From Rhodothermales bacterium (GTDB taxonomy: Bacteria > Bacteroidota > Rhodothermia > Rhodothermales > VXPQ01): DNA of 23,329 nucleotides. Positions 15,627-23,329 of the stretch are shown in pieces (the first letter of the stretch is position 1; each line of letters starts with the position of its first letter). Position numbers and translations under genes: made by a program. A model generated the notes under the pieces. That model did no database searches, was not told the DNA's origin, and saw only the letters and a list, made by a program, of their open reading frames with translations. Where the stretch lies: contig JANQSQ010000194.1 of the NCBI GenBank assembly GCA_028283985.1, positions 1 through 23,329 of the forward strand. The letters are read 5' to 3'.

Positions 15627-15683
15627 AGGGATCTCCGTATCCGCAGACAGATATGCGCCGGTGCACTGCCAGGACGCACCGGA

Positions 15684-16730
15684 TCACAATATGAGCATGG
15701 CGTCTCCGAAGGAGAACAGGCGATACTTCTCTTCTATCGCAAGCCGGTAGGATTCCATGATGAAATCATAGCCGGCAAATGCGGCTGTGAGCATGAGAAG
15801 CGTACTTCCAGGCTGGTGAAAGTTCGTGAGCAGCCGCTCAGTGATTCTGAATTTATAGGGTGGACAGATGAATTTGTCGGTCCATCCACTGCCGGCCTTG
15901 CACAAATACGAGGCGGAAAGACTCGATTCAATGGCCCGAACCACGGTCGTACCGACCGCCGTTACCGTATTGTCCGCGGACAACAGCGCCTCGTTCACAG
16001 CGCTGGAGGTTTCCTCCGAGATCATAAAGCGCTCCGAATCCATCCGGTGCTTGGTCAGATCTTCCACTTCAACCGGACGAAAGGTGCCCAGTCCGACATG
16101 CAGCGTAATGGGCTCTATCCGAACCCCCCGGGCGCGCAGCGTTTCGATCAATTCCGGAGTAAAATGCAGCCCTGCCGAAGGAACAGCGACCGCTCCCCGC
16201 TTATCCGCAAAAATGGTCTGATAGCGATCCCGATCCTGGTCCTCGACATCACGCTTCACGTACGGCGGCAAGGGGGTCTGTCCAATTTCGTCTATCTTCG
16301 CATAGAGCTCCCGGTTTGTCCCCTCGAATACAAAGCGGATGGTTCGCCCCCGCGAGGTCGTATTATCAATCACTTCGGCGATCAGACCTCCGTTGAAATA
16401 CAACTTGTTGCCGATGCGAATCTTCCGCGCAGGATCGACAATGACATCCCACAGCCTGCTTTCGGGATTCAACTCCCGAAGCAGAAACACTTCGATTTTC
16501 GCTCCTGTCTTTTCCTTGTTCCCGTACAGACGAGCCGGGAAAACTTTCGTGTCGTTTACAACGATGACGTCGCCTTCCCTGAAGTACTGCGGGAGATCGC
16601 CGATATGCCGGTGCTGGACCGTCCTGTTTGTACGATCAAGCACCATGAGTCGAGCCGCATCGCGCGGTTCGGCAGGGTACTTCGCTATGTGCTCCCTGGG
16701 ATAATTGTACTTGAAATCCGATAGTTTCAT
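15684..16730 (-). CDS. queA: S-adenosylmethionine:tRNA ribosyltransferase-isomerase
   Basis: QueA moves the ribosyl part of S-adenosylmethionine onto preQ1 at the wobble base of tRNAs with GUN anticodons, making epoxyqueuosine. The 348-residue product (E. coli about 356) begins MKLSDFKYNYP and carries the family segments NDTKVFPARL, PSAGLHFT, HVGLGTFRPV, TTVVRAIES and NFHQPGSTLLMLTAAFAG. The ATG at 16730 fits the family N-terminus; a 25-codon upstream extension is not QueA-like. It appears to lead an operon with ispD, ispF and the DedA gene. Its substrate tRNA-Tyr(GTA) is encoded a short distance downstream. The promoter must lie in the 174-base divergent gap; I could not pin it down. Confidence 0.97.
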   Translation of the reverse strand: MKLSDFKYNYPREHIAKYPAEPRDAARLMVLDRTNRTVQHRHIGDLPQYFREGDVIVVNDTKVFPARLYGNKEKTGAKIEVFLLRELNPESRLWDVIVDPARKIRIGNKLYFNGGLIAEVIDNTTSRGRTIRFVFEGTNRELYAKIDEIGQTPLPPYVKRDVEDQDRDRYQTIFADKRGAVAVPSAGLHFTPELIETLRARGVRIEPITLHVGLGTFRPVEVEDLTKHRMDSERFMISEETSSAVNEALLSADNTVTAVGTTVVRAIESSLSASYLCKAGSGWTDKFICPPYKFRITERLLTNFHQPGSTLLMLTAAFAGYDFIMESYRLAIEEKYRLFSFGDAMLIL

Positions 16731-16904
16731 ACGGGATGCACATACAGGAAGAAACGGGAACGCGCCCCAAACGCCCGAACGGGCCTGGTGTTTCCAACAC
16801 AGCACGGGAACGGTTTACACACTCTTGGGATACTCAGTAATGATGTTTTTGATATTTTGGCAGCATGCACATTGCCCCTTTGAGGCAATGTTACTTCTTT
16901 TTCT
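16731..16904. promoter_or_regulatory. Divergent control region, queA versus lipoprotein-receptor operon
   Basis: This gap separates two divergent transcription units, so it should hold both promoters. On the plus strand TTTACA (16814-16819), a 16-base spacer and AGTAAT (16836-16841) resemble a sigma-70 promoter. The octamer GGATACTC (16828-16835), shared with two other intergenic regions, sits in the spacer. An 8+8 inverted repeat follows at 16869-16891. No convincing minus-strand promoter was found. Confidence 0.4.
16869..16891 (+). promoter_or_regulatory. 8+8 inverted repeat ahead of the receptor operon
   Basis: ACATTGCC (16869-16876) and GGCAATGT (16884-16891) are perfect reverse complements separated by seven bases. 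A T-rich stretch (TACTTCTTTTTC) follows on the plus strand. The dyad could be an operator for a dimeric repressor controlling the receptor, or the stem of an attenuator-like terminator in the leader. The sequence alone does not decide. Confidence 0.5.
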
Positions 16905-16931
16905 GTGCGCTCTCCCGCTTTCTTTCCGACC

Positions 16932-17444
16932 GTGTTCCGACGCACACTCCTGCTTCCCTGTTCTGCCGCCCTGTTGCCCGGGGTACTGTTCCTCGCCGTC
17001 TTTCTTGCCGCCTGCGACCAGGGTTTTGTCCCGCCCGAAGATCCTCTCACCGGTACGCTCATTGTAGATATCGCCTACGAAAATTACCCCGAGACCTGGC
17101 CGCCCACCGAGGAGATTTACGAACTGCTGTTCGTCGCCCTGCGGTTCGTGCCAAAAGACACTGCCGATTTTCTGCAACTCAACCGGCTTATTTTCAGCGA
17201 GCGCCTGCAATTCCATGTGGAGCGGCAAACCGTGACGCTCAACAGTGTCAGAACGGGGGTTTACCCCTACTCCGGGGTTGCCCATAAATACGGCCCTGAT
17301 CTGTTCGCCTGGCGGCCCATCGGTCTTGTGGAAGAAGGTGGGGGTATCTTCGTCATCTCTCCCGGGGAAACCACCCGGGTCTCTGTATCGGCCGATTTCC
17401 TCGATCCGCCTCCATTCCCGCCGCCTGAGATTGAAATTCAATGA
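16932..17444 (+). CDS. Small outer-membrane-type lipoprotein of unknown function
   Basis: From GTG 16932 the product is 170 residues with a signal peptide (FRR basic start, long hydrophobic stretch) ending in the lipobox LAAC, with the lipidated cysteine at residue 28. A GTG at 16905 in the same frame would add nine residues; neither has a well-placed Shine-Dalgarno. The mature part is beta-rich by eye, with GTLIVDIAYENYP near the start, GETTRVSVSADF near the end, and a proline-rich tail (DPPPFPPPE). I do not recognise a family. The stop overlaps the next gene by four bases (ATGA at 17441-17444), so it is probably translated with the TonB-dependent receptor. A role as a surface or periplasmic accessory to that receptor is inferred from coupling alone. 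Confidence 0.75.
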   Translation: MFRRTLLLPCSAALLPGVLFLAVFLAACDQGFVPPEDPLTGTLIVDIAYENYPETWPPTEEIYELLFVALRFVPKDTADFLQLNRLIFSERLQFHVERQTVTLNSVRTGVYPYSGVAHKYGPDLFAWRPIGLVEEGGGIFVISPGETTRVSVSADFLDPPPFPPPEIEIQ

Positions 17445-19690
17445 ACATCCTTAAAACATGCTGGAGCGTTGCAGCCTGCCTGTGCATGTTGTGGATACTG
17501 GCCGGAACGGATGCGGTCAGGGCACAGCATGGCGCCGTGGCGGGCCGCGTGACCAGCTCCACGGGCGATCCATTGCCGGGAGCCAATGTCGTGCTACTTG
17601 GGACGACGTACGGGGACGCCGCAGCGTTGGATGGAACGTATCGTATCGGGACAGCGCCGGTCGGGTCCTACCGCATACAAGCCTCCAGCCTGGGATTCGC
17701 GACGGAAATCCGGCAAATCGACGTGGCGGCGAACGAAACGATTCTCGTCGATTTCGTCCTTGAACCCATCGAGATAGAGTCCCGGGAAATCGTCGTTACC
17801 ACCACCCGCCACACTGCAGACGCCGGAGATATCCCCGCCAGCGTAAGCGTGCTCACTGCCGAGGATCTGGTAGTACGCAACGTGCTGTCGCTGGACGATG
17901 CGCTGCAGTACGTCCCCGGCGTACAACTGACCGGCAACGAGGTGAATATCCGGGGTTCGTCAGGATTCTCATACAACACGGGAAGCCGGATTCTGCTGCT
18001 TGTGGACGGCATGCCCATGTTGAGCCCCGACGCGGAACGTATTCCGTTCGACCTGATCCCGGTGCATCAAATCGAGCGGATCGAGGTGCTCAAGGGACCG
18101 GGCTCGGCACTATACGGGGGAGGCGCGCTTGGCGGGATCATTCACATCCTCACGAAAACATATCCTGCCAAACCCGAAACGTTTGTTGAAGCCTACGGAG
18201 GAGCGTACCAGCCGGCGCACCACGCCGTATGGCGCCGGCAGTGGGAAGCGTCAAAAAAGCCAAGACCGCTGGGCGGCATCGCTATCAACCACGCCCGACC
18301 CTTAAGCCCGAATACCGGCTTGTGGGCGAATCTGACCTACCGGTACGATGCAAGCCACCTGAACATGAACAGCTCCCGGAGCCTCCAGGGGTTCTCCAAA
18401 TTCACCTGGCGCACCTCACCCGATTCCCATGTGAATATCCTCGCGGGAGTCAATCGGAAAACGAGAGATACCTTCATCTACTGGAACGGCGCCCGCGATG
18501 CACTGAATCCGGGCAGCACCAACCTCGGCAGTTCCATTTCCTCGTCAGGAACAAGCGATAACCGGACGCAGCACGTCAGCCTGATGCCGGCATATACGAA
18601 CGCACTATCCACCAGCACGCTTTTTCAGGCAAAAGCGCGTCTGTTCGGCATCTTCATCCAGCCGCTCGACGACGAGAAAAAACCGAGGCCGCTATCGAAG
18701 GGAACGATAGGGTTCCGGTACGGCGGCGAGGTACAACTCGATTACGAACCGGCTCCGGGGCGATATATCGTTGCCGGCGTCTCCGGTGACGCCAACTTTA
18801 CGAATTCAAGTTTTAGCGGCGCGGACGCGCCCCGCAGCCAACCCGAAATAGCGGCGTTCACGCAATGGGAAGAAGAAATCGGGCGGATCAAAATCACTGG
18901 CGGTCTGCGGTTCGATACGTACCGCATCCGGCAAGGCCAAACCCTGCGCAAGCTCAGTCCGCGCGCCAGTGCAACGATCAGCATGGGACCCTCGTGGACC
19001 GTGCGGCTGGCTTACGGCGAAGGATTCAGGGCGCCCAGCGTACTGGAGCGATTCGTCGAAAGCAGTGACCACCTGCCTATCGTATCGAACCCGGATCTGA
19101 AGCCCGAAACCAGCCGGAGCTACGAGATCGGGGTACGGGGACAGCCCTTGTTTGGCGGCGCGCCGTTATTCACTATCGACGCCGCTCTGTTTCTGAGCCA
19201 GTACCGGGAAATCATCGAACCGAAGTTTACTCCGGAAGAACGCGCTTTCCGCTTCACAAATTTCACGAGAGCGCGCATCGCAGGCGGCGAACTGGAATTG
19301 CGCGCGCACATATTGCCCGGACGCGCCTCGCTGCATGCGGGTTACACATATCTCGATGCGCAAGACCTCGAAACGGAAGAATCGCTTGCATTTCGCTCTG
19401 CCCATCTTCTCAAGACCGGCGCTACGTTAACGGTAGGGCCGCTTGAATCCGGCGTGGATCTGCGGCTGGCGTCCGCCCCGGAACGGGTTGATTCCGACTT
19501 TGCCCGATTCATTGCCGATGCAGAATTGAGCAGTCCCATTCAGGTCATGGATGTGCGAATCGGTTCATCCTGGCGCGGGATCCGGGCTACGCTGCATATC
19601 CGAAATGCGCTCAATTACCACTACCTCTCGCGGCCGGCGCTGCTCGGCTCCACCAGACACGCTTTCCTGCAAATATCCACCCGGATGTGA
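17441..19690 (+). CDS. TonB-dependent outer-membrane receptor with CarboxypepD_reg domain
   Basis: The 749-residue product begins with a signal peptide (cleavage probably after VRA28). Residues about 31-108 are a CarboxypepD_reg-like beta domain (GAVAGRVTSSTGDPLPGANVVLLGT, then LDGTYRI), typical of Bacteroidota receptors. REIVVTTTR (115-123) resembles a TonB box. The plug covers about 128-240, including SVLTAEDL, NIRGSSGF and VLLVDG-like and IERIEVLKGPGSALYGGGALGGIIHI segments. The rest is the 22-strand barrel, with FRAPSVLERF and NPDLKPETSRSYEIGV motifs. It resembles the FepA/BtuB-sized class more than the 1000-residue SusC class, so iron-siderophore, cobalamin or other metal complexes are plausible substrates; none can be assigned. 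The final residue is Met rather than the usual aromatic. It overlaps the upstream lipoprotein gene by four bases. Confidence 0.93.
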   Translation: MNILKTCWSVAACLCMLWILAGTDAVRAQHGAVAGRVTSSTGDPLPGANVVLLGTTYGDAAALDGTYRIGTAPVGSYRIQASSLGFATEIRQIDVAANETILVDFVLEPIEIESREIVVTTTRHTADAGDIPASVSVLTAEDLVVRNVLSLDDALQYVPGVQLTGNEVNIRGSSGFSYNTGSRILLLVDGMPMLSPDAERIPFDLIPVHQIERIEVLKGPGSALYGGGALGGIIHILTKTYPAKPETFVEAYGGAYQPAHHAVWRRQWEASKKPRPLGGIAINHARPLSPNTGLWANLTYRYDASHLNMNSSRSLQGFSKFTWRTSPDSHVNILAGVNRKTRDTFIYWNGARDALNPGSTNLGSSISSSGTSDNRTQHVSLMPAYTNALSTSTLFQAKARLFGIFIQPLDDEKKPRPLSKGTIGFRYGGEVQLDYEPAPGRYIVAGVSGDANFTNSSFSGADAPRSQPEIAAFTQWEEEIGRIKITGGLRFDTYRIRQGQTLRKLSPRASATISMGPSWTVRLAYGEGFRAPSVLERFVESSDHLPIVSNPDLKPETSRSYEIGVRGQPLFGGAPLFTIDAALFLSQYREIIEPKFTPEERAFRFTNFTRARIAGGELELRAHILPGRASLHAGYTYLDAQDLETEESLAFRSAHLLKTGATLTVGPLESGVDLRLASAPERVDSDFARFIADAELSSPIQVMDVRIGSSWRGIRATLHIRNALNYHYLSRPALLGSTRHAFLQISTRM

Positions 19691-19729
19691 CGCTGGCCGC
19701 CGGCGTATCGCGAAGAAAACGTTATTTCC

Positions 19730-21751
19730 TCATTCCGCAAGCAATGCCTGTGCCCGGGCCAGCACATTTTCGGCGGTGAAACCGAATTTCTGCATGTTTA
19801 TGCCGCCCGGCGCGGACGCCCCGAACCCGGTCATCCCGACCACGGCTCCTTCAAGACCTGTATAGCGTTCCCAGCCTGTCGTCACACCGGCCTCCACCGC
19901 AAGACGTTTGCGAACCGCACGGGGAAGCACCTCTTCCCGGTATGCCGCCGGCTGTCGCTCGAAGAGTTCCCACGAAGGCATACTGACAACCTGCGCCGCT
20001 ACCCCCTTTTCCCGAAGCATCGTTGCCGCCGCCACTGCGTGCTGCACCTCACTGCCCGTTCCGATCAACACGATGTCCGGCGTGCCCTCGCAAGCAAACA
20101 CGACATAGGCGCCCCGCCGGAGCCCTTCGCCAGTCCCCTCGAGCACCGGTAACCCCTGCCGGGTAAGGATCAGTGCAAGGGGGCCGTCCTTCCACTCGAC
20201 AGCCAATTTCCAGGCCGCAGCCGTCTCGGCGGCGTCGGCGGGACGAATCACTGTCAGGTTGGGCATGGCCCGCAGAGACATAATATGCTCTATGGGTTGA
20301 TGCGTCGGACCGTCTTCTCCGAGTCCGATGGAATCATGCGTAAAAATATAGAGGACAGGCAACTCCATGAGTGCGCTCAGGCGCACGGCGGGCCGCATGT
20401 AGTCGCTGAATATCAGAAACGTCGCGCAATAGGGCCGTACGGCGCCATGCAATGCAATCCCGTTACAGGCCGACGCCATAGCGTGCTCCCTGACCCCAAA
20501 GCGCAGGTATCCGCCCGTCGGCGACGTCTTCTGAAAATCCTCACGATCCTTCACTGCCGTATTGTTAGAGGGGGTCAGGTCGGCGGAACCGCCGATGAGA
20601 AACGGCACGGAAGGAGCCAGTTCATTCAGGGCCTTGCCGCTTGCTGCTCGTGTGGCCTGCACGGTCCCTGCCTCAGGGGTCTCCACACGATTCGCCCATC
20701 CTTCCTCCGGAGATCCGCTGCGCCATGCATCGAATATCCCCGCCTCTTCGGGATAGCGGTCCCGGTAGGCGGCAAGCCGCTCTTCCCACGCAACATGGGC
20801 GACATGCCCGGCTTCCAACGACGCATCCCGCATGTGCGCATAGACCTCATCCGGCACAAAAAATGTTTTATCCTCGGGCCATCCGAGGGAACGCTTGGCA
20901 AGCACGACCTCCTCTTCTCCCAGCGGCGATCCGTGTGAAGAAGCGGACCCTGCCTTGTTGGGACTGCCGTACCCGATCACGGTGCGCACGGCAATCAGGG
21001 ACGGGCGGTCCGTCTCGGCACGTGCTCGGTGCAACGCCTGATCGATGGTTCCCGGATCGGTTCCATCGGTGACCCGGTCGACATGCCACCCGTACGCTTC
21101 AAAGCGTTGCGACACGTTTTCGGTAAAGGCGAGCTCCGTACTACCGTCAATGGAAATGCCGTTGTCGTCGTACAGAAAAATGAGTTTGCCCAAGCCAAGG
21201 TGTCCGGCCATCGACGCGGCCTCATGCGAAACGCCCTCCATAAGATCTCCATCCGAGCATATACCATACGTGAAATGGTCCACGATCTCGAAGCCGGGCT
21301 TGTTGAAACGCGCGGCAAGATGTTTTTCGGCCATGGCCATACCCACGGCATTCGCGAAGCCCTGACCCAGCGGCCCGGTCGTCGTCTCAACACCCTCTGC
21401 AAGAAAATTTTCCGGGTGACCCGGCGTGATGCTTCCCCACTGCCGAAATTGCTTAATCTCTTCCATCGGCATGGCATAGCCGGTGAGGTGCAGCATACCG
21501 TAAAGAAGCATGGAACCATGTCCGGCGGAGAGCACGAATCGGTCCCGGTCGAACCAGTCAGGGTGCGCGGGACTATGCTTCATATGATTCTTCCAAAGCA
21601 CATACGCCATGGGTGCAGCCCCCATGGGCATACCGGGGTGTCCGCTGCGAGCTGCCTGCACGGCGTCCACGGCGAGAAAACGCAGGGTGTTGATCGAAAG
21701 GCAGGCAAGGTCTTCGCCCGCAGGAGCAGAGGTTGAAGATGGGGTACTCAC
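19730..21751 (-). CDS. tkt: Transketolase
   Basis: The thiamine-diphosphate enzyme moves two-carbon ketol units between sugar phosphates in the pentose phosphate pathway. From GTG 21751 the product is 673 residues, normal for the family. SGHPGMPMG (36-44), SAGHGSMLLYG (75-85), GPLGQG (126-131) and the TPP-binding motif from SDGDLMEG (166-173) to DDNGIS (195-200) are all present; later come FGVREHAM and the DSIGLGEDGPTHQPIEH signature. I prefer GTG 21751 because it overlaps the upstream stop as GTGA and has AGGAGG ten bases before it; ATG 21787 would add 12 residues and a 40-base overlap. It is convergent with the receptor gene, with only 39 bases between them and no obvious terminator. Confidence 0.96.
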   Translation of the reverse strand: MSTPSSTSAPAGEDLACLSINTLRFLAVDAVQAARSGHPGMPMGAAPMAYVLWKNHMKHSPAHPDWFDRDRFVLSAGHGSMLLYGMLHLTGYAMPMEEIKQFRQWGSITPGHPENFLAEGVETTTGPLGQGFANAVGMAMAEKHLAARFNKPGFEIVDHFTYGICSDGDLMEGVSHEAASMAGHLGLGKLIFLYDDNGISIDGSTELAFTENVSQRFEAYGWHVDRVTDGTDPGTIDQALHRARAETDRPSLIAVRTVIGYGSPNKAGSASSHGSPLGEEEVVLAKRSLGWPEDKTFFVPDEVYAHMRDASLEAGHVAHVAWEERLAAYRDRYPEEAGIFDAWRSGSPEEGWANRVETPEAGTVQATRAASGKALNELAPSVPFLIGGSADLTPSNNTAVKDREDFQKTSPTGGYLRFGVREHAMASACNGIALHGAVRPYCATFLIFSDYMRPAVRLSALMELPVLYIFTHDSIGLGEDGPTHQPIEHIMSLRAMPNLTVIRPADAAETAAAWKLAVEWKDGPLALILTRQGLPVLEGTGEGLRRGAYVVFACEGTPDIVLIGTGSEVQHAVAAATMLREKGVAAQVVSMPSWELFERQPAAYREEVLPRAVRKRLAVEAGVTTGWERYTGLEGAVVGMTGFGASAPGGINMQKFGFTAENVLARAQALLAE

Positions 21752-23097
21752 TGCGTGGCGGCCTCCTCGATCATGCTTTGCAGACATTCGACGGTATGGG
21801 ATTCAGTGGCGACGAAACGTCCGTTGATCAGAACCGTGGGCGTCTGGTTCACGCCGACTTCGATCGCCTCGTTTTTTTGTTGCTCCAGCGTGCGGCGGTA
21901 AAGACGGCTTTCCAGGCGCTGCATGAGCACATCCGGATTCATCCCGATATCTTCGGCGATCTCGCGTAATTGCTCCAGAGACAAGCCCGTCTGCGGATTC
22001 TGCATTTCGAACTGCGCCTCAAGCATCGGGAAAAATTTCTTTTCCCGGGTAGCCGCATACAGCGCTTCCGACTGCACAATGGAATGACTCCACAACACAA
22101 ACGGCTTGAACACAAAGAATGCGCGGTCGGCATGAGAGTGCACCACGGGCGTGATCACGTCATGAAAAGTCTTGCAGTGATAGCAATTGGGGTCGAAATA
22201 CTCGATCACCGTAACCGGGGCGTCCGCTTCCCCTACGGTCGGATCGAAAAGGTTGATAAGGCGCCGAAAATCCTCCACCGGTTCTTTGTCCGGATCGTAC
22301 GGACATTCGGCCGGCGGGCCCGGCGCAACTGCTGCGCGGGGTTCTTCCTCTGCACGCGTCGGCAGGGGAGCCTCCCGAGAAGAAGCCGCTTCCGTCTCTG
22401 TTTCGGCGGCGAATACATCGGGGAATTCCGGTTCCGGATCGCTGAAATACATAGCGTCTGCCGCTATGAGTATTCCCACAATCAGCAAAAGGGCGCCCAT
22501 CCAGGCTATTTCACGCAGAGGTTTGGAAATCATGGTACTGGAAGGTTCGGTAGTCGGAACGGGGGATAATGTTACATCAATCCCATGCAAGATGGCAAGC
22601 AGGACGACAATTCCCGCGGAAACGAGGCAGAGAATGCAGAGTTGCTCCAGCACGGCTACCTGATAATAGACGAGATAGACCGTATATGCCAACCCGCCTG
22701 TTACGAGCGCCGCGCGGGCTGCCTTGTACAAGGCTCGCTTCTCCCTGAAATTCCAGGCGGCCGCCACCGTCAGGAGCGCTACCGCTGCGTAAAACAGCAA
22801 GCCCCATATTGCATTGGATACACCCAGAAAAACGCCAGCCTCGCTGCCGGTTACGGCAGCGCAATCAAAAACGGAACCGGTAAACGCCGAGGAAGAGAAT
22901 CCCGTACAGCCTTGTTCGAATCCGCCTTGCTTCTGAATCGCTATATGCGCCGCATCCAGTATGCCGACGAGAGAAAGGCCATACACAGTGCGGTCGAGCG
23001 GGGCGCGCCAGGAATCGAAACGATACGGATAACGGTGCATGGAACGCGTTGGGGAGAAAGCATTCGCGGAAATGGACTCGACGGATGCATAAATCAA
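21748..23097 (-). CDS. VKOR-DsbA fusion, disulfide-bond formation protein
   Basis: The 449-residue protein joins a membrane disulfide-forming oxidase to its thioredoxin-like partner. Residues about 35-175 form a VKOR domain: loop cysteines C64 and C79, and the quinone-side CILC (C154, C157), with four membrane segments. A fifth membrane segment lies at about 197-216, followed by a charged Glu/Pro-rich linker (218-262). The C-terminal part (about 285-445) is DsbA-like, with active site YFDPNCYHCKTFH (C305, C308) and a cis-proline loop in QTPTVLINGRFV. By family knowledge, VKOR passes electrons from the thioredoxin domain to a quinone, oxidising proteins in the periplasm. VKOR-thioredoxin fusions are known in several bacterial phyla. 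The start is uncertain: ATG 23097 or ATG 23040 (19 residues shorter); neither has a Shine-Dalgarno. It is probably cotranscribed with tkt. Confidence 0.9.
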   Translation of the reverse strand: MIYASVESISANAFSPTRSMHRYPYRFDSWRAPLDRTVYGLSLVGILDAAHIAIQKQGGFEQGCTGFSSSAFTGSVFDCAAVTGSEAGVFLGVSNAIWGLLFYAAVALLTVAAAWNFREKRALYKAARAALVTGGLAYTVYLVYYQVAVLEQLCILCLVSAGIVVLLAILHGIDVTLSPVPTTEPSSTMISKPLREIAWMGALLLIVGILIAADAMYFSDPEPEFPDVFAAETETEAASSREAPLPTRAEEEPRAAVAPGPPAECPYDPDKEPVEDFRRLINLFDPTVGEADAPVTVIEYFDPNCYHCKTFHDVITPVVHSHADRAFFVFKPFVLWSHSIVQSEALYAATREKKFFPMLEAQFEMQNPQTGLSLEQLREIAEDIGMNPDVLMQRLESRLYRRTLEQQKNEAIEVGVNQTPTVLINGRFVATESHTVECLQSMIEEAATQ

Positions 23098-23134
23098 AAA
23101 CCACGGCGTACCCGGTTATGATCCCGACGAAACA

Positions 23135-23142
23135 CAAAGATA
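23135..23142 (-). promoter_or_regulatory. Bacteroidota-type -7 element ahead of the VKOR-DsbA gene
   Basis: The minus strand reads TATCTTTG, an exact match to the Bacteroidota TAnnTTTG -7 element. Transcription would begin near 23128, giving a leader of about 31 bases to ATG 23097 or about 88 to ATG 23040. A TTTG further upstream (near 23167) is 24 bases from the element, longer than the usual spacing, so the -33 part is weak. Confidence 0.5.
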
Positions 23143-23230
23143 AAATCGTCCCGTGCCGGAATTTTACAAAAGTACACTCTGAATCCTCTGTCTTCCCTTA
23201 TTGTCCGGATTTAGGCCTGTTACCACTATG

Positions 23231-23313
23231 CAGCGGCGCTCGCTCTGCGGGGCCTGTTTTCCTGCCAGGCCAGGCCCGCGAGCGCAGTGTGGCCCAGCCA
23301 CATAAGCGAGCGG
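23231..23313. repeat. Dense palindromic element at the right edge
   Basis: GCGCTCGC (23236-23243) pairs with GCGAGCGC (23278-23285), and inside it GGGCCTG (23250-23256) pairs with CAGGCCC (23271-23277). A second hairpin TGTGGC-CCA-GCCACA follows at 23288-23302. CGCTCGCT (23237-23244) is also complementary to AGCGAGCG (23305-23312), giving two alternative folds. I see no convincing gene in this stretch. It has the look of an extragenic palindromic repeat, but only one copy is visible here. Confidence 0.55.
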
Positions 23314-23329
23314 CAACGCCGCATGGCGG

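Noticed and set aside
15393..16724. A 443-codon plus-strand frame opposite ispD and queA
   Set aside because: Antisense shadow of two enzymes with complete catalytic motifs.
16705..17067. A 120-codon plus-strand frame overlapping the queA start and the lipoprotein gene
   Set aside because: It crosses a divergent promoter region and overlaps the lipoprotein signal peptide in another frame.

Overview
The window looks like chromosomal core DNA from a member of the Bacteroidota/Rhodothermota group, probably close to Rhodothermales. Three things point there: an outer-membrane receptor with the N-terminal CarboxypepD_reg domain typical of that group, beta and beta-prime RNA polymerase subunits with Bacteroidota-style sequence, and a TAnnTTTG-type -7 promoter element ahead of the last operon. 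Several genes lack a Shine-Dalgarno site, which also fits. The lineage call is inferred from sequence features without any database comparison.

Layout. Almost everything is on the minus strand, so the order of transcription runs from high to low coordinates. (1) 23097-19730: a VKOR-DsbA fusion for disulfide-bond formation, overlapping tkt (transketolase) by four bases. (2) 16932-19690, the only plus-strand unit: a small lipoprotein overlapping a TonB-dependent receptor by four bases. (3) 16730-13764: queA, ispD, ispF and a DedA-family membrane protein, apparently one operon, with 4- and 8-base overlaps between the last three. (4) 13650-13052: five tRNA genes, Thr(TGT), Tyr(GTA), Gly(TCC), Thr(GGT), Trp(CCA). 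(5) 13007-1336: secE, nusG, rplK, rplA, rplJ, rplL, rpoB, rpoC, the classical transcription/translation cluster. secE encodes only 59 residues. (6) 1185-265: an exported DUF4097-type protein with a strict 18-residue repeat, followed by a clear rho-independent terminator.

How the genes work together. Segments 4 and 5 form the conserved block that couples tRNA supply, protein export (SecE), elongation control (NusG), ribosomal stalk proteins and RNA polymerase. The gene for EF-Tu, which normally lies between tRNA-Thr(GGT) and tRNA-Trp in this block, is absent here: only 60 bases separate the two tRNAs. Segment 3 joins queuosine tRNA modification with two consecutive-block enzymes of the MEP isoprenoid pathway. 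Segment 2 is a translationally coupled surface lipoprotein/receptor pair of unknown substrate.

I found no phage, insertion sequence, CRISPR array or defence system, and nothing I would call a new multi-gene system. The most interesting signals are non-coding: a perfect 22-base palindrome between rpoB and rpoC, a dense palindromic element at the right edge (possibly a dispersed repeat), an octamer GGATACTC shared by three intergenic regions, an 8+8 inverted repeat ahead of the receptor operon, and a long AT-rich leader before rplK. No gene-free stretch exceeds 300 bases; the longer gaps are described as separate entries.
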